Shown here: positions 1-8,231 of the stretch, one piece after another | How positions within the stretch are numbered: the first letter of the stretch is position 1 | Layout of the letters: each line of letters begins with the position of its first letter | DNA from: Candidatus Heimdallarchaeota archaeon LC_3 | GTDB taxonomy: Archaea > Asgardarchaeota > Heimdallarchaeia > Hodarchaeales > LC-3 | Length of the DNA stretch: 64,000 bases | Assembly: GCA_001940645.1 (NCBI GenBank) | Contig: MDVS01000033.1 | Span: 1 to 64,000 of the forward strand | Reading direction: 5' to 3' | The notes under the pieces: model-generated | What the model was told of the DNA's origin: nothing | The model's database searches: none | The model's input: the letters and a program-made list of their open reading frames with translations, nothing else | Position numbers and translations under genes: made by a program

Positions 1-429
1 AACGATTGAAAAAGTAGGTTCCTGCTTTTTCTTTAGAACCTACTGATAACTCATGATCTCGATCACCATAAAACGGATGATCAGTAATATCAACTGCAAC
101 AGTAATTTTTGTATTTTTATGAATTTGAAAACCTTGAGCAATATATCTCAGGGAATTATTAACGTGTTGTACTGAAGGGTCAAATTCAAGGTTTTTTATT
201 CGATAGTGGACAGTATCAGCACTGCAGCCTGCAAAATCAAGACAGACATCTTCAATAGAAGTTTTTTCCAAATTAGCCTGTATCAATCGTTGAAATACGT
301 CGTTTGAACTCCAACGAGACTGCTTCGAATATATCCACCCTTCTGTACCTTCAAAATATAATTCGAAAAGTTTATCAACTTCTTTAGAAACTAGCTGCCT
401 GACTCGTTCTTTTGTTTGTTTTTTCATCG
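1..429 (-). mobile_element. Partial IS4-like DDE transposase (N-terminal 143 residues)
   Basis: The reading frame opens with ATG at 427-429 on the minus strand and stays open to position 1, so the gene continues outside the window. The N-terminal part is basic and helical and includes a region like a DNA-binding domain (LDFAGCSADTVHYRIKN). It is followed by a beta strand ending in an aspartate within VAVDITDHPFYGDRDHE. An Asp at the end of a hydrophobic strand followed by a Tyr-Gly-Asp turn is the usual look of the first catalytic Asp in IS4-like archaeal transposases. The second Asp and the Glu would lie off the window, so I cannot tell whether the element is intact. No terminal inverted repeat was identified between 430 and 684. 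The family assignment is from memory of the motif; the transposase call is firmer than the exact IS family. Confidence 0.7.
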
Positions 430-684
430 TAGTTAAAACTTAAAAAGAACTTGTCATTTAACCTTTTTGTCGGAGAGAGAGAAAGAATTAGATTACAATT
501 AGAAAAATTTTTAGAAGACTTGCGGAAGTACTGATCTTTGAATAGAAGAATTTCTATTTATTTGCCTGAATTAATTAAGGTATATTCTAATAAGACTTTT
601 GAAGTGAAAAATCTCATCCTGATTAAAATATTTTTTCATTTTTTTTCGAATTAAACGGTTAAATTTTTTTTTATAGGTGATTTT

Positions 685-1392
685 ATGAGTGAAACAGATT
701 CTAACGAAAAAGATAAAGAAGAAAAATATGATAGAGTTGTAGTACGTTCGTACACGAAAGGAATTTACCTTTATCCTTCAATGATTGTAGGTTTTATTAT
801 TTGGATAATGGATAAGTTTGCTAACAAATTAATCATAGAAACATTTAATCCAACTGATTTTGATAATTATATTGCAACAATTTGGTTTGTTGTTTTTACA
901 TTTAATGTAATAGTCATTTCTTTTGACTTTACGTTAGGAAAAGTTTTTACAGTTTCTGTATTAATTTTTTCATCAATTCTTGCATATACAATTGCTTTTC
1001 CTAATGGATTGGCTACTGGACTTACTTTGTCAGAACTTTTTAATTTCGGTACAGGAGCTTCATCAAATTTTTACTTTTGGATAAGTATGATGATTCTTAC
1101 AGTATTAACTATCGATATTATTCGTGCTCGTTTTGATTATTGGGTATTTACTTCTAATCGTATAGAACATCATCGAGGTATCTTTGAACGAGAAATGTCT
1201 TTTAATGCTCAAAATAGTAGAGTAACTACACAAACAGATGATATATTTGAACGAGTCCTATTCTTAGCTGGCACTATTTTTGTTAGTGATCCTGATAGAA
1301 GAGTATTTCCAATTTACAATGTTTTCGGAGCAAATGGAAAAGACAAAAAAATACAGAATCTTTTGTCTGTTGTTCGTGTTAGAACAGATTAA
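685..1392 (+). CDS. Membrane protein with C-terminal bacterial-PH-like domain
   Basis: This is a 235-residue protein with an acidic, lysine-rich N-terminus of about 25 residues. About four hydrophobic segments follow (roughly residues 30-47, 60-80, 86-105 and 130-146), then a soluble tail from about 148. The tail runs YWVFTSNRIEHHRGIFERE, then a hydroxyl-rich stretch and a strand reading FVSDPDRRVFPIYNV. This order (a strand with an Arg-rich turn, a short I-x-H-x-R-G-I motif, then a strand pair) resembles the YdbS/YdbT-type bPH2 domain found behind membrane segments. The start is ATG at 685, preceded by GGTGAT at about 674-679. The neighbours on both sides point elsewhere, so it looks like a single-gene transcript. 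Function is unknown; the domain assignment is by eye. Confidence 0.65.
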   Translation: MSETDSNEKDKEEKYDRVVVRSYTKGIYLYPSMIVGFIIWIMDKFANKLIIETFNPTDFDNYIATIWFVVFTFNVIVISFDFTLGKVFTVSVLIFSSILAYTIAFPNGLATGLTLSELFNFGTGASSNFYFWISMMILTVLTIDIIRARFDYWVFTSNRIEHHRGIFEREMSFNAQNSRVTTQTDDIFERVLFLAGTIFVSDPDRRVFPIYNVFGANGKDKKIQNLLSVVRVRTD

Positions 1393-1495
1393 ATTGTAAT
1401 CGGGATTCTTATATAATTCTGTTCTTATATTAACCTAAAACTGACCTAAACAGTTTTATTCCAAAAAATTCTCTTTTTTCATCCAAATGCATAAA

Positions 1496-2566
1496 TTAAT
1501 TCTTTTCTATTTCTAATTCTTTTTTATCATCTATTTTCGCTTCATCTAATATTTCTTTTCTTTTTAATCTTTGTGATTGTAAAACCATAGTTGCGTAGCC
1601 CCCAAGAACAAGTAATGTTGCTGTCTTCACTCCTCTATCAACTAATGCGATAATCAATGCATCCTGACTATAAAATTGTGATAAGGTTATGAATGAACCC
1701 ACTAAAACTTCATAAGTGCCTACGGAACCTGGTAGTAATGGTAAAATAAATGTGATATTACCCATCACTGAGGCAAATAAAGCAATCTCAAATTCGAAGT
1801 TAGAATGGATTAATGCAATACTGAATAACCAAAGCATTAACCCTTCAATGATCCAAATTGATGAAGAAACAACAATTGCTAATAATAAGTGAATAGGATT
1901 TTGTTTCAAGCTTTTTGCACCCTCACCAAACGTGTTTAGGAAATCTGCCCCTTTATCTGTAATTTTTTCTGGAATCGGAAATTTTTTCATTAAAGGGATG
2001 AATTTTCTAGCATCGAAAAAAATCAAAAAGATAATTCCAACTGTTCCCACTAAGTAAACTATAATCAAAAGGGGTAATAGATCAATTAAAATTTCTTGTA
2101 ATTCTGTGAAATTATTTCCATTTGATACAGCAGCAATTCCTGTTGCAATAATCAATAAAAGAGCGCCGAAACCTACAATAAGTAAAGTAAAGAGGGTAAT
2201 AATCTGTTCAACTAATATTACAGATAATCCTATGGAATATCTTATGTTATTATTTTTTTTCAGAGCATATAATCTTACAGCATCACCAGCTCGAGCAGGT
2301 GTAACAAGATTAAGCAAACTACTACTAAACATAGGAGCAAGTAAATTCTTTAAGCCAATATTCTTTATTCCTTGAATTTCTAAAAGTATATTCCAGCGAA
2401 CAGCTCTTAAAAATATATCAAATGCAAATAATGCCGCCGTGAATATAAAAAATTCTATTGGAATTTTTAAAATAGCTTCGAAGAACTTTTCCGGTGTAAT
2501 AAATAAAATGAAGATTAATAAAACGAAAAAAGTAACTAGAATTGTAACAGTGCTTCGTAACTTCAA
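1496..2566 (-). CDS. Flippase-like LPG-synthase TM-region (UPF0104) membrane protein
   Basis: This is a 356-residue integral membrane protein with about eight hydrophobic helices. It carries the signature blocks of the lysylphosphatidylglycerol-synthase transmembrane family (AglD/UPF0104): RWNILLE after the second helix, NLVTPARAGDAVRLYAL in the first third, and LLPGSVGTYEVLVGSF near residue 285. In this family the domain without a catalytic aminoacyl-transfer part is thought to move lipids or lipid-linked sugars, and archaeal members sit near glycosylation genes. There are no glycosyltransferases here, so the substrate cannot be inferred. The C-terminal 30 residues are charged and probably cytoplasmic. 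The gene stands alone, transcribed away from rnhA across a 308-bp gap. Confidence 0.8.
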   Translation of the reverse strand: MKLRSTVTILVTFFVLLIFILFITPEKFFEAILKIPIEFFIFTAALFAFDIFLRAVRWNILLEIQGIKNIGLKNLLAPMFSSSLLNLVTPARAGDAVRLYALKKNNNIRYSIGLSVILVEQIITLFTLLIVGFGALLLIIATGIAAVSNGNNFTELQEILIDLLPLLIIVYLVGTVGIIFLIFFDARKFIPLMKKFPIPEKITDKGADFLNTFGEGAKSLKQNPIHLLLAIVVSSSIWIIEGLMLWLFSIALIHSNFEFEIALFASVMGNITFILPLLPGSVGTYEVLVGSFITLSQFYSQDALIIALVDRGVKTATLLVLGGYATMVLQSQRLKRKEILDEAKIDDKKELEIEKN

Positions 2567-2874
2567 ATATTGATCTCCATTTGAATGAATACTTTTAGTC
2601 TAGGTTAAAATACAACAATATGTAAGATAAGAGTTAAATCGGCCCAATTTTTAGTGATTAATTACGAAAATGTATTTAATTTAAAAATAACTGATAAATT
2701 GCTATTATTTTCTTTCCTTTTAAGTTTTAAAGTGTATGATATAGCAGAAAAAGAATTTTCATTTATTATTTTATTTGTAAGATTGTTGGTTATTAAGAAA
2801 TATCGTAACTTAGACATTTAAAAGTTAATAGTTTTATTACTAGTTTATTAACTCAGAAACAAGGATTAATTTAT
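2567..2874. other. Intergenic region between divergent genes
   Basis: This 308-bp spacer is very AT-rich and separates the UPF0104 gene (minus) from rnhA (plus). I see no further gene or RNA in it. An AAGGAT ribosome-binding site lies about 10 bases before the rnhA ATG. Both promoters are presumably here, but AT-richness makes TATA boxes impossible to single out. Confidence 0.5.
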
Positions 2875-3327
2875 ATGACAGAATCTAATCGTACGGGTAC
2901 TATTTGGTTTGATGGAGCTTCAAGAGGAAACCCTGGAAAATCAGGTGCTGGTGCAGTTTTTTTAAGTCCTAGTGGAGAAGAATTTACAAACTATTCATAT
3001 CTGGATATAGCAACTAATAACTTAGCAGAATATACTGGACTTAAATTGGGAATAGAGCTTGCAGTTAAGTATATTCATGACCATAAAGAAGATAAGTTTG
3101 AAAAATTAATTATTTATGGTGATTCTGAATTAATAATAAAACAATTAACAGGCGAATACCGTGTTAAGAATGAAAGGCTCAAAGTATTATATGATGATAT
3201 TCAGTTATCACTGAAAGAAATTAAATCTAATTTACCTGATATTGAAATTGATTACAAACATCTTCCAAGAGAATTAAACAAAAAAGCAGATAGTTTGGCG
3301 AATCGAGCTATAGATACCAGTAGATAA
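2875..3327 (+). CDS. rnhA: Ribonuclease HI
   Basis: This enzyme degrades the RNA strand of RNA-DNA hybrids. The 150-residue protein is a bare RNase H catalytic domain without the N-terminal hybrid-binding domain of eukaryotic RNase H1. All four acidic catalytic residues are visible: Asp13 in the WFDGASRGNPG strand, Glu52 in NNLAEYTGL, Asp83 in IIYGDSELI and Asp139 in NKKADSLAN. A short basic region around KNERLKVLYDD takes the place of the handle helix. The length and the SRGNPG loop fit the archaeal/Sto-type RNase HI group. The start is ATG 2875 with AAGGAT upstream. An RNase HII is also present at 31451-32254, so this genome has both classes. Downstream in the same direction is a small zinc-finger gene. 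Confidence 0.93.
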   Translation: MTESNRTGTIWFDGASRGNPGKSGAGAVFLSPSGEEFTNYSYLDIATNNLAEYTGLKLGIELAVKYIHDHKEDKFEKLIIYGDSELIIKQLTGEYRVKNERLKVLYDDIQLSLKEIKSNLPDIEIDYKHLPRELNKKADSLANRAIDTSR

Positions 3328-3414
3328 TATATAATGATTCTTTGTTAAGGTTTATTAAGAATAAGAATTATTATTTACAACTGGAGTTGTTTCATTATTT
3401 ATTCTAATCGAAAT

Positions 3415-3627
3415 GTGGCCGATTTTAAAATAGGTCAAAAATTATGCTTTGTGTGTCACAGTCTTATAGAATTTCCAGATCCACCTTGTAACAAGTGTGG
3501 GAAATATTACCACAAATCTGGTACCTGTAATATTATCCATTCAAGATCTTGTGATTCTTTGAAACAGGACAAGGATATACGAGATTTCTTAGAACCTGAT
3601 TCAAAATATTGGAATCCATTAAGGTAA
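3415..3627 (+). CDS. Small treble-clef/RING-like zinc-finger protein
   Basis: This is a 70-residue protein starting at GTG 3415. Its Cys/His spacing is Cys11-x2-Cys14, Cys25-x2-Cys28, His33, Cys38, His42 and Cys46. The middle block CNKCGKYYHKSGTC matches the pattern of prokaryotic RING/treble-clef fingers (CxxCG-x-x-YH-x4-C), in which two zinc ions are bound in a cross-brace. The C-terminal 24 residues are charged and carry no further motif. It follows rnhA by 87 bp on the same strand and could be co-transcribed with it. Possible roles are protein binding or a RING-like E3 function, as seen in Asgard ubiquitin loci, but no ubiquitin, E1 or E2 gene lies in this window, so this is speculation. 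The coding call rests on the zinc motif. Confidence 0.65.
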   Translation: MADFKIGQKLCFVCHSLIEFPDPPCNKCGKYYHKSGTCNIIHSRSCDSLKQDKDIRDFLEPDSKYWNPLR

Positions 3628-3798
3628 GTTCACTAACATGAGAAGACAATTCTTTCATGAAATGAAAGTTCAATCAAATTTTATGAATTACAAAGAGAAC
3701 TTTAAGGAAAATAGACGATAATTGTAATGAATTTATTTGGTGAATTGATTGAATAAGGAAAAGACACATTTAAATTCTTAGATTTCTCCAAATTTTAT

Positions 3799-4881
3799 AT
3801 GAGATTATCGAATTTTGACCACATTGACATTATTGGAGGAAACATTTCAGGATTAGTTGCTGGAATCGAACTAACAAAAAAAAAAATTCCTTATACCATT
3901 TATGAAAAGGGAATTTGGGACAAACCTTGTGGAGGAGCCTTTGGCCAAGATTTTTATAAATATTTGAAAGAAAATCAAATTTCTATTGATGTAAATCTTG
4001 TTACGAATTCTGTTTTTGCTTCTAAGTACGTTAAAATTGAAGAAATACCTTATAAATTCTATATCACTAAACGCAAACACTTACAAGAAGAATTATTCAA
4101 AAAAATTCCAGAAAACAATTTGAAAATTGAAAAAGTTGATAAAAAAAACATAGACAAAATGTCTAACTTTATTTTTGTTGCTACTGGTATCAGTGGTCTT
4201 TCAAAGTCCTTATTAAAAAAAGATTTTCCTTATTTAGGTCGCTATCAATATTATCTTTTGAATGGTAAAGATTATGCAGCTTGGGATCAAAAAACTTCTT
4301 TATTTTATTGGATTCCTGAAATTCGAGGATATGCATGGGTATTTCCTACAATAAACGGATTGGTGGATATAGGAATAGGAGGTTTTGATAATGCTAATCA
4401 AAAAAAATATTATAGGGAGTTTCTTCATTGGTTAAACAAAAATTATGACCTAAAAAATCCAAATAAAATTATAAATAAGACGCTAATTAGTTGGGGAATC
4501 CCTATGTGGAGTAGGAAAGTACCAAAAAAGATAATTTATTATGAAAGGAAATTGAAACAATTGAGAATCGGGATTGGTGACGCAGTTGATTTACCTCAAA
4601 TAGTAAGTGCAGGAGGAATAGAAAATGCAATTAATTCAAGTCAATTATTAGTTGACACCATTACCAGCATTAAACCAAATAGCTTGGATATCGACATCAA
4701 ACAATACATAAATGGATTATATTACAAAATTCCTTTACGAAGTAACATTATCCCTGTGAGATTAGCTGAAAAGATAGTTTACTCTAATTTACTTCTACAT
4801 CCATCAATTTTGTTAGGAAAATTATTAAACAAATTGATTACACGATTCACTGATAATTTTGCTGATTTATTAAAAGGATAA
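3799..4881 (+). CDS. Geranylgeranyl-reductase-family FAD flavoprotein
   Basis: This 360-residue protein resembles the FAD-dependent geranylgeranyl reductases that saturate archaeal isoprenoid lipid chains. The N-terminus has the Rossmann dinucleotide loop GGNISG at residues 13-18, with an acidic residue after the second strand (YTIYEKG). A CGGAFG block follows that is characteristic of this group. The second FAD motif reads IGIGDAVDLPQIVSAGGIENAI, which in the family closes over the isoalloxazine; FYWIPEIRGYAWVFP matches the substrate-side sheet. The start ATG 3799 follows TTTATAT closely and has no clear Shine-Dalgarno, so it may be leaderless. The substrate could be a phospholipid, a quinone or another polyprenyl compound. 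A glycerol-1-phosphate dehydrogenase for the same lipid pathway is encoded at 30334-31416. Confidence 0.8.
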   Translation: MRLSNFDHIDIIGGNISGLVAGIELTKKKIPYTIYEKGIWDKPCGGAFGQDFYKYLKENQISIDVNLVTNSVFASKYVKIEEIPYKFYITKRKHLQEELFKKIPENNLKIEKVDKKNIDKMSNFIFVATGISGLSKSLLKKDFPYLGRYQYYLLNGKDYAAWDQKTSLFYWIPEIRGYAWVFPTINGLVDIGIGGFDNANQKKYYREFLHWLNKNYDLKNPNKIINKTLISWGIPMWSRKVPKKIIYYERKLKQLRIGIGDAVDLPQIVSAGGIENAINSSQLLVDTITSIKPNSLDIDIKQYINGLYYKIPLRSNIIPVRLAEKIVYSNLLLHPSILLGKLLNKLITRFTDNFADLLKG

Positions 4882-4905
4882 TTCGTATCGGATTCAATAA
4901 TGATA

Positions 4906-5892
4906 TTATGATAATAGTGAAATAATTACGAAAAGTATATTTCCCCCTATTATACTAAGAATAAGTCCTAAGAAAATGAAAACAACAAAAGGAATGCTAT
5001 ATTGGATCCACAAATAATTTGAATAGCCTTTTTCTTTAAAATGATTAATAATAGTTCTTTGATCATACAGATCTTTTTCTGGAGAATTCAATTTCATTTT
5101 GTGAGAAAGTTTTCGTTGTTCTTTAAATGAATCCAGTGAATAGATTTTTTCTTTTTTTGAGTTTGTAAAGGATATAAACGGCATATCATATCTACGCATA
5201 TTATAATAGATCTTTTTTCTCAATAATTGTTCTGAACTTAACCGTAAGAAAGGTTTAGGAATGGAAAATTCATTCCAATTTATTCTAAACGGGATAGAGA
5301 CCTCTTCCATAAAATTGTAAAACCACGGATTCTTTAATACAATATTTTGAATCTTTTCTGGTGAACCTAAAAAAGAGCTAAAGATTTTTTCAAACTTAGA
5401 AGATGTTTGTGGTTCAAAATAACTTTCAGGGCTCTTTTTATAATTTAAAGTGTTTTTAAAGAAGATTAGGAATGGAACTGGGATTTGTAATAATGCAGAG
5501 TTTAGAATTATTGTCAAACTGAAAGGAAAATAAAAGAAAATTGAATTCAAAACTGGTGAATAAAAATCTGGAATAAAAATGGGATAAGGAAACATAAGGC
5601 TTACACTAAATATTGCTAATAGATCAGCTCCACCCCAAAATCCTAATAATCCCATAAATAATATAATTAATATACCAAAAATGATGGATATAAGACTTAC
5701 AAGAAAAAGAAATTGAATTGAATCCCAGTAAATAATTAATCTAATAAAGTTAACAGGAAACGAAAAGAGTATTAGAAAAATCCAAGGAAGATCAATTATT
5801 TCCCTCGTTTTCCAATCAGCATATGCAGCATAACCAAGTACGATTAAAGTAATAAAAATGATGACTAATTCAAATTCAAGTAAGATTTTCAT
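4906..5892 (-). CDS. Type IV prepilin / preflagellin (A24) aspartic peptidase
   Basis: This is a membrane aspartic protease that removes the class III signal peptide of archaellins and type IV pilins. Both catalytic aspartates are visible: Asp26 in AAYADWKTREI at the end of helix 1, and Asp90 in the GxGD-type box FWGGADLLAIF. The protein has 328 residues, with hydrophobic helices at the N-terminus and again at the extreme C-terminus. A roughly 130-residue polar stretch (about 165-295) separates them, longer than in compact FlaK/PibD enzymes. No pilin, archaellin or secretion ATPase lies nearby, so the enzyme probably serves substrates encoded elsewhere. The gene ends 24 bp from the end of the flavoprotein gene (convergent) and follows the GTPase gene on the minus strand. 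Confidence 0.82.
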   Translation of the reverse strand: MKILLEFELVIIFITLIVLGYAAYADWKTREIIDLPWIFLILFSFPVNFIRLIIYWDSIQFLFLVSLISIIFGILIILFMGLLGFWGGADLLAIFSVSLMFPYPIFIPDFYSPVLNSIFFYFPFSLTIILNSALLQIPVPFLIFFKNTLNYKKSPESYFEPQTSSKFEKIFSSFLGSPEKIQNIVLKNPWFYNFMEEVSIPFRINWNEFSIPKPFLRLSSEQLLRKKIYYNMRRYDMPFISFTNSKKEKIYSLDSFKEQRKLSHKMKLNSPEKDLYDQRTIINHFKEKGYSNYLWIQYSIPFVVFIFLGLILSIIGGNILFVIISLLS

Positions 5893-5951
5893 TTGAATAA
5901 GCTACCATATTATGGCATAGAATCATTATAGCCATAATTTCCATTTTTACT

Positions 5952-6605
5952 TCAATTGTTCTTACTTTCGTACAGAGCCAGCTTAATGACTTCAAAAATA
6001 CGGTCTATTCTTTCATATTGAGATTTTTGAACAGAAATATAACTTTCTCTAAACTGGGATTGCGGAAATCTCGAATAATATACATTAATTGTATCCTTAA
6101 ATTTCTCCAAAAAGTCTAATCCTTTTTGTTCTGACCTAATAAGATCATCATCCAATAAATCAATTTTATTAACTATAAAGTAGAAAATAGCTTTCTTTGT
6201 TTTAGCGATCTTATCAGCTTTTGCTGGAGATAAATCCAAGGAATCTAAATAGTAATTAAAAGCATCTTCTAGCGCACTTCTTTGAACTACAAAATTTTGG
6301 AGAGGATCAAGAATAAAAATAATGCCATCAGCTTTATATTTTGCCATGGCGACGCGCCATTGCCTTCTAAGTGTAAAATCGCCTGGTGTGTCGACCGCTA
6401 TGATGTTGTAGTAACGATAACGTTCTACATCAAACCTAGAAGCATCTTTTTGAGACAATAATTTTAATTTCTTACGCTCAATACTAATGTGAGTCGTCTT
6501 CTCAGAATCATCTAACGGTTCTCCCTTTAATCTTTTAATTAAAGTTGTCTTCCCAACACCTGCATTTCCCAATATGGTTATTCTCAAATCGCGATCAAAA
6601 ACCAT
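5952..6605 (-). CDS. Arf/Ras-like small GTPase
   Basis: This is a 217-residue P-loop GTPase. G1 is GNAGVGKT (residues 13-20), G3 is DTPG (72-75) and G4 is NKID (146-149). A threonine pair that could serve as G2 sits at residues 37-38, and SVQKSQ near residue 190 could be a degenerate G5. The region after G3 (WRVAMAKYKADGIIFILD) has the Arf/Sar1-style layout. There is no C-terminal cysteine for prenylation and no N-terminal amphipathic myristoylation helix, so membrane attachment is not evident. Asgard genomes carry many such GTPases, but archaeal MglA-like proteins are an alternative. It sits between the peptidase and pus10 genes on the same strand, with a 199-bp gap before it. Regulator and effector partners are not visible. 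Confidence 0.85.
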   Translation of the reverse strand: MVFDRDLRITILGNAGVGKTTLIKRLKGEPLDDSEKTTHISIERKKLKLLSQKDASRFDVERYRYYNIIAVDTPGDFTLRRQWRVAMAKYKADGIIFILDPLQNFVVQRSALEDAFNYYLDSLDLSPAKADKIAKTKKAIFYFIVNKIDLLDDDLIRSEQKGLDFLEKFKDTINVYYSRFPQSQFRESYISVQKSQYERIDRIFEVIKLALYESKNN

Positions 6606-6804
6606 TATATTTCTCGTCCTGTTATTTGAGCGTCCTTATATTTCTCGAAAAACGAATTTTTTTATTTTTTCTTTGAAGTAATGAGTTTAATTCGAATAAT
6701 TCCAATATTTGTATAGTGATTTAAAAAAACATCTCATATTACCTTTTCACTAAAAGTATTAATTTACAGTCCGTGTCTTTGTAACACATACCTATTATTA
6801 CTAA

Positions 6805-8205
6805 TCACTTTTTCAAGTCCTCTACCTTCAATACATCAAGATATTCAACAATAAGTGAAATATCTCCTAAAACTTGGCTTAAACTAGGCTTTGTTCTCCC
6901 ATCATCCCCATGAATTAACTCTTTTACATAAAGACCACCAGAACAAATGATTTCTACTTCTATACGTTTGTCATCTACTTGATTGCCTGTCATTTTGAAA
7001 ACTTCTCTAGTACGAGTTAAATCTGCCCTTCTGTGGAGTACCCTTTTAGGTGTTTGTTGTTTGATAGAACCTACTAGTTTATTTAATAAAGAAAAATCAA
7101 TTTTTTGAGGGCTAGGTAATATTACTCCCATTCTGTAGTGTTTTCTCATACTAGGTGACTTAATTTTAATATTTCTGACTTTTTCTCTATTTGTCATTTC
7201 GATTAAGGTAATTTTTACTCTTTCATTACTTTTGTTGTTGATTTCTTCTTCTAATTGTTTTAAATCAAGAGTCCGTATTTTTGGTTCTTGAATCTGGGCG
7301 ACAAAAGGTCTGCCTTCTCCTAACATTAAAGCATCAACATCTTCACGTCCTGATCCATGGAATTTACCCTCTTTTGCTTTACAAGCTTGGATTATTTCAG
7401 GAAGTATATATTCTTCTACAGCGTCAGGATGTTTTCTACCTGAATAATCACACTTATCGCAACCTTTTCCCCAACATTCATTACAGTACCAAACTGTCTG
7501 AGGTATTCCACGTTGCAACTTATTATATTTTCCATAAATGAAAATCGGATTATTTTGTATATCTATTAAATTATCAACCATATTTACAATAAAAACAATA
7601 TCAGGTATATTAAAGTCCAAATCCTTTTCGTTAAATGCTGGTTGAAGATAGATTAATTTTCCAATTTCCCGATTAAGATCAGATTTTATTGATTCACCAA
7701 AGGTAAGATTATACTTAGTTCTTATGTTTTCTTCACGTTCTATCATTGAACTTGGAATTTTTGACCCAACAAGAAAAGTAAAAAATTCGTAATGTTTTGC
7801 ATGTGAACATACTAAGTCTGCAAGTTCATTTAATCTACTTTTTTCAAATAATCCTTGACAAATATAGCAGATTTTCGATTCGGGTAAGATATCTAATTTT
7901 TTTGCAGGTTTATTTTCTAATGGGTTATCAGATAAAGATTGGACTTCAGCCACTAACGCAATTTTTTCATAACTTTGTTTTATGATGGGAAATGGAAGAT
8001 GCAACAATGATTCATAATCTGGCAAAGTTTTATTTAAATTAATTATATCAAAATGTAGTTCTAGACCTAAAGAAATCAATAGGGCTTCTCCTCTTTTTCT
8101 ATTCGTAGTTCCTGTTAGAAGCTGAGCGAATTGACGACCTAAGCAAGATTCACATAGAGAAATTTCGGATAATAATTGATGGATCTTATTAAAAAGATTA
8201 AGCAT
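6805..8205 (-). CDS. pus10: tRNA pseudouridine synthase Pus10
   Basis: This enzyme makes pseudouridine 54 (and often 55) in the TPsiC loop of archaeal tRNAs. The 466-residue protein has the family order. First comes an N-terminal cysteine pair (LCESCLGRQFAQLL), then a THUMP-like accessory domain with a second zinc site (CYICQGLF and CNECWGKGCDKCDYSG). The catalytic domain has its motif at FHGSGREDVDALMLGEGRPF, whose aspartate attacks the uracil. The C-terminal KELIHGDDGRTKPS block, which ends catalytic domains of this family, is present. The length is close to other archaeal Pus10 proteins. The gene is 26 bp downstream of kptA on the same strand, so the two tRNA-maturation genes are probably one transcript. 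Confidence 0.93.
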   Translation of the reverse strand: MLNLFNKIHQLLSEISLCESCLGRQFAQLLTGTTNRKRGEALLISLGLELHFDIINLNKTLPDYESLLHLPFPIIKQSYEKIALVAEVQSLSDNPLENKPAKKLDILPESKICYICQGLFEKSRLNELADLVCSHAKHYEFFTFLVGSKIPSSMIEREENIRTKYNLTFGESIKSDLNREIGKLIYLQPAFNEKDLDFNIPDIVFIVNMVDNLIDIQNNPIFIYGKYNKLQRGIPQTVWYCNECWGKGCDKCDYSGRKHPDAVEEYILPEIIQACKAKEGKFHGSGREDVDALMLGEGRPFVAQIQEPKIRTLDLKQLEEEINNKSNERVKITLIEMTNREKVRNIKIKSPSMRKHYRMGVILPSPQKIDFSLLNKLVGSIKQQTPKRVLHRRADLTRTREVFKMTGNQVDDKRIEVEIICSGGLYVKELIHGDDGRTKPSLSQVLGDISLIVEYLDVLKVEDLKK

Positions 8206-8231
8206 AAAGAAACCTATAATTATTGTCTAAA

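Noticed and set aside
3638..3721. 27-codon frame after the zinc-finger gene (MRRQFFHEMKVQSNFMNYKE...)
   Set aside because: No ribosome site, no hydrophobic or conserved feature; too short to support.
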